From Brevundimonas sp. NIBR10 (GTDB taxonomy: Bacteria; Pseudomonadota; Alphaproteobacteria; Caulobacterales; Caulobacteraceae), in the NCBI RefSeq assembly GCF_027912515.1, contig NZ_CP115464.1:2852001-2916000 (forward strand): a stretch of DNA of 64,000 nucleotides, written 5' to 3'. The notes beneath the pieces are model-generated. The model ran no database searches, had not been told where the DNA came from, and worked only from the letters and a program-made list of their open reading frames with translations. Position 1 is the first letter of the stretch. Every line of letters begins with the position of its first letter. Shown piece after piece: positions 59,056 to 64,000 of this stretch. The position numbers and the translations under genes were made by a program.

Positions 59056-59763
59056 TCAGTCTGCGGTCAACCAGGCCTTGAGGGCAGCATTGACCTGATC
59101 GGCCGCCTCGACCGGGGACATGTGGCCGCTATCCTCGAACACACACAGGGTGGCACCGGGGATACCGGCGGCGATGGCCTGGTGCTGGGCCAGCGGGCTC
59201 CAGACGTCCTGACGCCCAACTCCGACAAGCGTCGGCACCTCGATCGAGGACAGCAGAGGCGCTGCGTCCGGTCGCCCCAGCAGGGCTTCGATCTGGGCCT
59301 CGAACACCGACAGACCCATCGACGTCGCCATGGCGTGCAGTGGACCGATCAAGGTCGGGTCGGTCTGGCGATCGGGGTGAACCATGGGCGGAAGCCAGAC
59401 ATCGACCATCCGGTCCACGCCTTCTCGCTTCCCGAGATCGAGGAGGGCGTGACGCTTCTCGGCTTCACCGGGCTGTGGCGGGTGAACTCCCGTGTCGAGC
59501 ACCGCCAGCCGCTCGATCCGTTCCGGGGCTCGGCGATGGATTTCAAGGGCAACGCGGGCCCCCATGGAATGCCCGATCAGAGAAAAGCGGGGCGGCGCGG
59601 CGGCCAGGGCGACCTCGGCCATTTCCGTCAGCGAGCGGCTCAATCCATAGCGCGCCACGACCGGATTGAACGCAGCAAACGCTTCGAGCTGGCCCGCCCA
59701 GATACGCTCGTCGCAGAGCAGTCCCGGGAGAAAGAGCGGAGGAGCCGCTAAAGAGATGGGCAT
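59056..59763 (-). CDS. Alpha/beta hydrolase
   Basis: A 235-residue compact hydrolase: 'LFLPGLLCDERIW' oxyanion loop, nucleophile serine in 'SLIGHSMGARVALEI', acid in 'GVGRQDVWSP' and histidine in 'FEDSGHMSPVE'. Length and motifs fit small esterases or lactonases. It lies beside a GntR regulator on the same strand and could be a pathway esterase for methoxylated aromatics or 4,5-cleavage intermediates. No substrate can be assigned. Confidence 0.82.
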   Translation of the reverse strand: MPISLAAPPLFLPGLLCDERIWAGQLEAFAAFNPVVARYGLSRSLTEMAEVALAAAPPRFSLIGHSMGARVALEIHRRAPERIERLAVLDTGVHPPQPGEAEKRHALLDLGKREGVDRMVDVWLPPMVHPDRQTDPTLIGPLHAMATSMGLSVFEAQIEALLGRPDAAPLLSSIEVPTLVGVGRQDVWSPLAQHQAIAAGIPGATLCVFEDSGHMSPVEAADQVNAALKAWLTAD

Positions 59764-59780
59764 GATTTTCCTGCGAATAG

Positions 59781-60539
59781 TCAGGCAAGTGCAGTCAGCG
59801 GGCGGCGACCCTGGGCGATCGGCGCGCGCCGTCGTGGCGACACCGGGCGGACGGGCGACGGTTCCGAGGTCTTGCCTGCATCTCGCGCCGACAGGCTCTG
59901 GCGCTGGGCGAAGGCATGCTCGCGAAACAGGGTCTCGGCGCGGGTACCGTCTCGTTCGCGAATGGCCTCGACCAGGGCATGGTGTTGCCCGTGCGCCCGG
60001 AACAGCAGGGTGAACGTCGCTTCGCCCTCGGTGTCATTGAAGACCGGCACCGAGGGGGCCACGAACGGGGTGTGATTCAGCCGCTCGATCATGGACTCCA
60101 GCAGGGGTGATCCAGCCGCCTCCACGATCAAGGTGTGAAACCGTTCGTTCATCTCACCATAGGCGTCGCGGTCCACGCGGTCGGGTCGGCTATGGTCAAA
60201 CAGTGCATCCCCCTGCTTCAGGCAGAGTTCGAGCTGGGCCAGCAGGTCTGCTGACGGGCCGTTGCGGGCAACCATCCGCGCGGCCTGGCCTTCCAGCAGG
60301 GCACGCAGTTCGAGGGCCTCAAAGCTTTCACGGTCGCTGAACGCCGCAACGGCGTAGCCACGCCGACCCACGGGGACCAGAAACCCCTCGGCGGCGAGGG
60401 ACGGCAGGACCCCCCTTATCGGCGTGCGTGACACGCCCAGCCGCTCGGCAAGGCCGGTCTCCGTCAACCGCTCGCCGGGTTTGAGTTGACCCTGAAGGAT
60501 CATCTGCCGGATTCGCGTGGCAAGCGGCTTGTCTGACAT
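59781..60539 (-). CDS. FCD-domain GntR-family regulator (VanR-like)
   Basis: A 252-residue regulator: winged helix (about 1-70; 'GERLTETGLAERLGVSRTPIRGVLPSLAAEGFLVPVGRRGYAV') and FCD effector domain ('FEALELRALLEGQAARMVA', 'MNERFHTLIVEAAGSPLLESMI', 'HALVEAIRERDGTRAETLFREH'), with a basic proline-rich tail. ATG 60539 sits inside an inverted repeat at 60530-60550. A VanR role is suggested by vanA nearby, but its own promoter site differs from the VanR box at vanA, so another ligand is possible. Confidence 0.8.
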   Translation of the reverse strand: MSDKPLATRIRQMILQGQLKPGERLTETGLAERLGVSRTPIRGVLPSLAAEGFLVPVGRRGYAVAAFSDRESFEALELRALLEGQAARMVARNGPSADLLAQLELCLKQGDALFDHSRPDRVDRDAYGEMNERFHTLIVEAAGSPLLESMIERLNHTPFVAPSVPVFNDTEGEATFTLLFRAHGQHHALVEAIRERDGTRAETLFREHAFAQRQSLSARDAGKTSEPSPVRPVSPRRRAPIAQGRRPLTALA

Positions 60540-60550
60540 GCGATCAGACA
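60530..60550. promoter_or_regulatory. Inverted repeat over the GntR start codon (autoregulatory operator)
   Basis: TGTCTGA-N7-TCAGACA, perfect 7-base arms; the start codon of the regulator lies in the spacer. GntR-FCD proteins bind inverted repeats of this size, so a bound dimer would block translation start or transcription of its own gene. Confidence 0.6.
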
Positions 60551-60590
60551 CGCGCGAAGGCCGGTCGACTGTCAATGCTGAGCCGCTGAC

Positions 60591-60995
60591 TCATGGTCGG
60601 AAAATGAGCGCGCCTCTGCGCTCGCGAAATCGCCAGCCGGCCGTGACAAAGACGAGCCTGTCGTGGAACTCCCCGATCAGAGGGGGCTTCGCCTGACCAT
60701 TCTCGCCCTCCAGATACAGCTGGATCAGGCTGTGGGCATGTGCCTCGGTCTCGGACTCGGTCGTCACGATGACGTTGGAAACCAAGTGGCGTGTCAACCG
60801 AGGCGGCCTCGCCTGAAACGCGGCGAGGATCGCCGTCCGACCCACGACTGGCTGGTCGGGCGCGGTGGGCCGAGCGAACAGACCGTCCTCAACGAACAGG
60901 GCGGCAGCGTCTTCCCACCGCCCGGCATCGTTCGCAGCCGCAAACTGAAAGATCAGTCGGGTGCAAGCGGCTTCAGCCCCCAGTGTCTCAATCAT
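60591..60995 (-). CDS. SnoaL-like/NTF2-fold protein
   Basis: A 134-residue protein of the SnoaL-like (NTF2) fold: helix 'CTRLIFQFAAANDAGRWEDAAALFVEDGLFARP', strand-rich body and the C-terminal 'AGWRFRERRGAL'. Such proteins act as isomerases, small-subunit-like partners of ring hydroxylases, or have unknown roles. It lies downstream of vanA on the same strand and could be part of its transcript. Function unknown. Confidence 0.75.
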   Translation of the reverse strand: MIETLGAEAACTRLIFQFAAANDAGRWEDAAALFVEDGLFARPTAPDQPVVGRTAILAAFQARPPRLTRHLVSNVIVTTESETEAHAHSLIQLYLEGENGQAKPPLIGEFHDRLVFVTAGWRFRERRGALIFRP

Positions 60996-61052
60996 GGTGG
61001 TATCCGGAGGGCGCTAGCCGACCCGCCCCTGCGACACGCGCCCAAACCACCG

Positions 61053-62129
61053 TCAAACCACCGCCTCAGTCACGTCCGAAGACGTGGCCGCCTCCGCCGC
61101 GATTGCGCGCTGTATCAGCATCCTGGATCGCACTCCGCCCGCATCGATATTGAGCTTGAGCAGTCTGCGGTCCTTGTGACGGTCCAGATTGGCTTGCTGT
61201 TGTTCCAGCATCTGCAAATCTTCCGAGAAGATCGCTCCCTGGCCTTGCCGGATTTTCTCGGTCAGGGCTTCATCCTCGATCTTGAAGTTCCGGGCCATGC
61301 CCCAGAAATACCAGTGCGACGTCTCCGTCTCGGGCGTGATGAAATCGACCACGACACTTGAGGCCTTGACCGCTGCCGGTGCGTCCTTGCCACCCTGGCC
61401 CGCCAGGGCGACCCCGACCTCGATCATCACATGGCTGGGCAGGGAAAACCGGCAGACTTGCCAGCGATCCACCAGACTGTCCTCAGCCAGATCAGCCTCC
61501 CGCATCGCCATCGCCCAGAACGGTGGTGCCGTGATGTCCTCCATGTACCGGCTGGTGATGATCTCATCGTTCGACACCTCGGTATTCACGGGTGCCTCGT
61601 CGATCTCCTTCTGGCCGATGCTGGACGCATGGACATAGGTCTCGTGCGTCAGGTCCATCAGGTTGTCGATCATCAGACGATAATCGCATTTGATGTGAAA
61701 CAGACCGCCGCCATAGACCCAGTCAGGACTTTCGGCCCAGGGCAGGGGATGAAGCGCGCCGGCGTCGGCCTTGTCCTGATCTCCGGGCCAGACCCAGATG
61801 AATCCGTGGCGTTCGATCACGGCATAGCTGCGGATGGCGGGGAATGCGCTGACCCTCTGACCCGGCATGCTCACCGTGCGGCCGTCGCAGCCCATGGTCA
61901 GGCCGTGATAGCCGCACACAAGATGGCCCTCCCGAACGAAGCCCAGGGACAGCGGCGCACCCCGATGGGGGCAGAAGTCCTCAAGTGCCTGAACCTGACC
62001 TTCGGCACCTCGGAAGAACACCATCCGCTCTCCGCAGATCTGACGGCCCAGGGGCTTCTCCGCGATCTCGTCGGGAGTACAGGCCACGTACCAGGCATTT
62101 CGGGGCCAGGGGGCGGGCGGATGTTCCAT
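61053..62129 (-). CDS. vanA: VanA-like Rieske oxygenase (aromatic O-demethylase oxygenase subunit)
   Basis: A 358-residue Rieske non-haem iron oxygenase of the VanA type. Rieske motif CPHRG-X16-CGYHG (C53, H55, C72, H75); catalytic iron facial triad region 'DNLMDLTHETYVH' (H162, H167, plus a later acid). VanA with reductase VanB demethylates vanillate to protocatechuate. ATG 62129 follows GAGGAT; a GTG at 62144 is an alternative. VanB is not adjacent. VanR boxes upstream support the vanillate assignment; another methoxybenzoate is possible. Confidence 0.88.
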   Translation of the reverse strand: MEHPPAPWPRNAWYVACTPDEIAEKPLGRQICGERMVFFRGAEGQVQALEDFCPHRGAPLSLGFVREGHLVCGYHGLTMGCDGRTVSMPGQRVSAFPAIRSYAVIERHGFIWVWPGDQDKADAGALHPLPWAESPDWVYGGGLFHIKCDYRLMIDNLMDLTHETYVHASSIGQKEIDEAPVNTEVSNDEIITSRYMEDITAPPFWAMAMREADLAEDSLVDRWQVCRFSLPSHVMIEVGVALAGQGGKDAPAAVKASSVVVDFITPETETSHWYFWGMARNFKIEDEALTEKIRQGQGAIFSEDLQMLEQQQANLDRHKDRRLLKLNIDAGGVRSRMLIQRAIAAEAATSSDVTEAVV

Positions 62130-62159
62130 GGTGATCCTCGACACGGCCTTGAATGGCGC

Positions 62160-62175
62160 TTATTGTATCCAATAA
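62160..62175. promoter_or_regulatory. VanR-type operator, vanA-proximal
   Basis: TTATTGTATCCAATAA, perfect 6-base arms; its core ATTGTATCCAAT differs by one base from the Caulobacter VanR box ATTGGATCCAAT. 31 bases upstream of the vanA start. Confidence 0.65.
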
Positions 62176-62201
62176 GGGCATTTGTGCACGGACCAGTCAA
62201 G

Positions 62202-62215
62202 GATTGGATCCAATC
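62202..62215. promoter_or_regulatory. VanR-type operator, ligA-proximal
   Basis: GATTGGATCCAATC, a perfect 14-base palindrome containing ATTGGATCCAAT, the published Caulobacter VanR operator. Centre-to-centre about 41 bases (about four helical turns) from the other site, allowing cooperative or looped repression of divergent vanA and ligA. Confidence 0.75.
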
Positions 62216-62291
62216 TTGGAGATAGCAACATGATTGCGATGCACGGACGACCGACCCGGTTCGGCAGCATCCGAACGGACGGTGTCCTGTC

Positions 62292-62702
62292 ATGACGGTG
62301 TATCGGGATCGGCAGACCGACTTGGACGCCCTCGACGACATTCCCGGTACCCGCATCTTCACCGCGGCCCGGGCGCGACAGGGCTATCACCTCAACCAGT
62401 TCGCCATGAGCCTGATGGTGGCGACCAACCGTGACAGGTTCAGATCCGACGAGCGGGCCTATCTCGATCAATGGCCGATGACGGAGGCACAGAAGCAGGC
62501 TGTCCTGGTCAGGGACTTCAACCGCGCCATCGAGCTAGGCGGCAACATATACTTCTTGGCGAAACTCATCTTCGCCGACGGCATCAGCTTCGCACAAGGG
62601 GTGTCGACGATGACCGACATGAGCTTCGAGGACTATACCGCCATGATGATCGCCGGCGGGCGATCACCGGTGGGGCTGCGATCAATCAGGGACAACTACT
62701 GA
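62292..62702 (+). CDS. ligA: LigA-like protocatechuate 4,5-dioxygenase alpha subunit (orphan)
   Basis: A 136-residue LigA-family subunit: 'NQFAMSLMVATNRDRFRSDERAYLDQWPMTEAQKQAVLVRDFNRAIELGGNIYFLAKLIFADGISFAQGVSTMTDMSFEDYTAMMIAGGRSP', very close to LigA. In LigAB the alpha subunit closes the active site of the catalytic LigB. No ligB-like sequence follows it here, only a poorly coding stretch, so ligB must be elsewhere or lost. Divergent from vanA and next to a VanR box, consistent with vanillate-to-protocatechuate-to-4,5-cleavage. Confidence 0.85.
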   Translation: MTVYRDRQTDLDALDDIPGTRIFTAARARQGYHLNQFAMSLMVATNRDRFRSDERAYLDQWPMTEAQKQAVLVRDFNRAIELGGNIYFLAKLIFADGISFAQGVSTMTDMSFEDYTAMMIAGGRSPVGLRSIRDNY

Positions 62703-63084
62703 ACCGGGTTTTGTGCGGCCAGGTTGGCGGTGCTGTCAGCCCAATACAAATTCGTCTCCACTGAGCCGGAGCACATCGTGACGATGGATTGAAGGCTTCC
62801 GTCGAAGCGGTGGACGCCCTCGGCCCGAAGCATATCCATCATCCCCGGCGACTGCGTGAGAACAACCGGGTCGAGAACTCGCACCTGCCTGTTCGCAAGC
62901 GGGAGTGACACTGTCAGCCGTTCAGTCGCAGCCTCGGAGCAGCGGTTTCCGACCGGGCACGGCGTCGTGTACAAAACCTTCTACACAGCGACATCTGACC
63001 TCTCGCAAGACCATTAACGGCTTCGCGGAGCGCGCACCAGGCTTGGCGCGAGGCCGCCGCATGAGCAGACATGGGTGTCTCCTT
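62696..63084 (-). other. Unrecognised minus-strand coding remnants after ligA
   Basis: Two minus-strand frames. A 52-residue one (62914-63072) starts at an ATG with a strong AAGGAG seven bases before it. A second one downstream in another frame (62696-62974 or a little more) encodes about 92 residues ending 'NLAAQNPVQ'. Neither is recognised. One frameshift near 62985 would join them into about 125 residues, so this may be a broken gene or a sequencing error. A real function cannot be claimed. Confidence 0.35.
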
Positions 63085-63367
63085 CAGTTGCGCTAGGACT
63101 AAGTTCACAGCGCTTTCCGGCGATCTCCTATCCGGAGCAATTGTGCAGCAATGAATGCGAAAGGCGTGCCTCGACATTGGCTGAATTCGGTCGACTGGCC
63201 GTCGATCGTTCGCGCAAGTCCTACCTGTTTACCTCTGCTGCAACCGTGGTCTTTGCCTGACTCAGGCTTTGTCGAGCCGATCTTGACCTGAATCAAGGTG
63301 TCGTCGTGCGCTTGACCTAAGGTGCGCCTGGCTCGATCGGGGCTGCGACGGGTTTGATGATGTGGAC
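63085..63367. other. Non-coding stretch upstream of the P-type ATPase
   Basis: No convincing gene. It holds an Fnr/FixK-like site (63283-63296) and the presumed ATPase promoter. No tRNA or IS end was seen. Confidence 0.45.
63283..63296. promoter_or_regulatory. Fnr/FixK-like box upstream of the P-type ATPase
   Basis: TTGACCTGAATCAA matches the Fnr/FixK consensus TTGAT-N4-ATCAA with one mismatch (C for T at position 5). It lies 72 bases before the GTG 63368 start. Suggests induction under low oxygen; a motif match only. Confidence 0.55.
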
Positions 63368-64000
63368 GTGACATGGCCCGGTCTCGATAAAGATGAGGCC
63401 GACCGACGGCTCCTGGCCGCGGGTCCGAACATTCCTTCGCCTGTGCACGCCCGCAGCCTGGTCAGAATTCTGCTTTCGACCCTGAGAGAACCAATGTTCC
63501 TTCTGCTGGTCGTTGCGGCCGGGCTATATCTGGCTCTGGGCAGTCTCGCCGAGGGTCTCTTTCTGACGCTTGCCGCACTCGGAACGATCAGTCTGGTCGT
63601 GGTGCAGCAAGCCCGGAGCGAAAGCGCTCTGAAGGCGCTGCGCGACCTGTCCGAGCCGACCGCCCGGGTCATGAGATCCGGTGTCGCGTGCACGCTCGCC
63701 ATCGACCGGCTGGTTCAGGGCGACATCCTGCTGGTGAGCGAGGGCCAACGGCTGCCCGTCGATGGTCGTCTTGTCGATGGCGACGTGCTGAGCGTCGATG
63801 AGTCCACCCTGTCGGGAGAGTCCGCCCCGGTCATCAAGACCGTTTGGCAGGCGACCTCGGATCACGGCGGCAGCGGAGACAGCGCCGCCCACGCCGTCTT
63901 TTCCGGCACGCTCGTCGTGTCCGGCCAGGGCGTGGTCGAAGTGCTGGAGACCGGCGCCCGGACGAGATTGGGACAGATCGGAACCTCACTGGCCGCCATT
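63368..64000 (+). CDS. P-type cation-transporting ATPase (C-terminus beyond window)
   Basis: 211 codons, running off the right edge. N-terminal 'WPGLDKDEADRRLLAAGPNIPS' is the cation-ATPase N-domain; membrane helices follow (about 43-82, 'MFLLLVVAAGLYLALGSLAEGLFLTLAALGTISLVVV'), then the actuator domain with the dephosphorylation motif 'VDESTLSGESAPVIKT' (about 143-158). The DKTGT phosphorylation site lies beyond the window. No metal-binding HMA domain precedes it, so a P2 (Ca/Mg-like) type is more likely than heavy-metal P1B. The start is GTG 63368 or GTG 63362. The Fnr/FixK-like box suggests a low-oxygen ATPase. Confidence 0.85.
   Translation, partial: MTWPGLDKDEADRRLLAAGPNIPSPVHARSLVRILLSTLREPMFLLLVVAAGLYLALGSLAEGLFLTLAALGTISLVVVQQARSESALKALRDLSEPTARVMRSGVACTLAIDRLVQGDILLVSEGQRLPVDGRLVDGDVLSVDESTLSGESAPVIKTVWQATSDHGGSGDSAAHAVFSGTLVVSGQGVVEVLETGARTRLGQIGTSLAAI

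Noticed and set aside
59781..60539. Calling this gene vanR outright
   Set aside because: The domain type fits, but its own putative operator is unlike the VanR boxes at vanA; the symbol was left empty.

Overview
The window is a GC-rich alphaproteobacterial chromosome segment. It probably comes from the Caulobacteraceae, in or near Brevundimonas or Caulobacter. This rests on an HdaA-type DnaA regulator with an N-terminal clamp motif, large TonB-dependent receptors beside catabolic genes, ManD/UxaC/UxuB hexuronate catabolism, and a vanA promoter carrying the ATTGGATCCAAT box known as the Caulobacter VanR operator. No rRNA, tRNA or CRISPR array was recognised. Genus placement is inference; most gene assignments rest on family motifs.

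Layout. (1) 1-6053: housekeeping genes: ppx (cut by the left edge), ppk and hdaA on the minus strand, a YciI-like protein, and aspS. (2) 6359-9263: two paralogous secreted pentapeptide-repeat proteins and hmgA. (3) 9379-23600: a lipoprotein beta-propeller phytase behind a candidate Pho box, then a type II secretion locus in five transcription blocks: an accessory gene (+), G-H-I-C-D (-), L-M-E-F (+), N (-), and a periplasmic-binding protein with J-K (+). The accessory gene looks like a secretin N0-like periplasmic domain joined through a membrane segment to a GspE/MshE N-terminal-like cytoplasmic domain. It is the best candidate for something undescribed. (4) 23639-31655: a complete histidine-utilisation locus, hutIHGUD divergent from hutF-hutC, with a HutC-like operator between them. 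(5) 31739-36246: cheW and a soluble PAS chemoreceptor gene split by an IS21-family element with a 7-bp target duplication; removing the element restores the frame exactly.

(6) 36523-49935: a hexuronate system (uxuB, uxaC, manD, TonB receptor, ExuT-like transporter, GH2 lipoprotein, FadR-type regulator, esterase). Three copies of TTGGTNNNGCCAA lie upstream of manD/receptor and the esterase and suggest one regulon. (7) 50086-58965: an aromatic-ring catabolic operon (FAD monooxygenase, extradiol dioxygenase, alpha/beta hydrolase, small membrane protein, cyclase-family hydrolase, FAH-family hydrolase) beside a NodD-like LysR regulator and a TonB receptor. The layout resembles flavonoid-type degradation, but the substrate is not proven. 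(8) 59056-62702: alpha/beta hydrolase, FCD-type GntR regulator, SnoaL-like protein, VanA-like Rieske demethylase and, divergently, an orphan LigA subunit; two VanR-type boxes lie between vanA and ligA. (9) 62703-64000: a poorly coding stretch, then a P-type ATPase cut by the right edge, with an Fnr/FixK-like box upstream.

Overall the strand encodes phosphate handling, protein export, and several nutrient-specific modules (histidine, plant hexuronates, methoxylated and other aromatics), each with its own regulator and often its own outer-membrane receptor.
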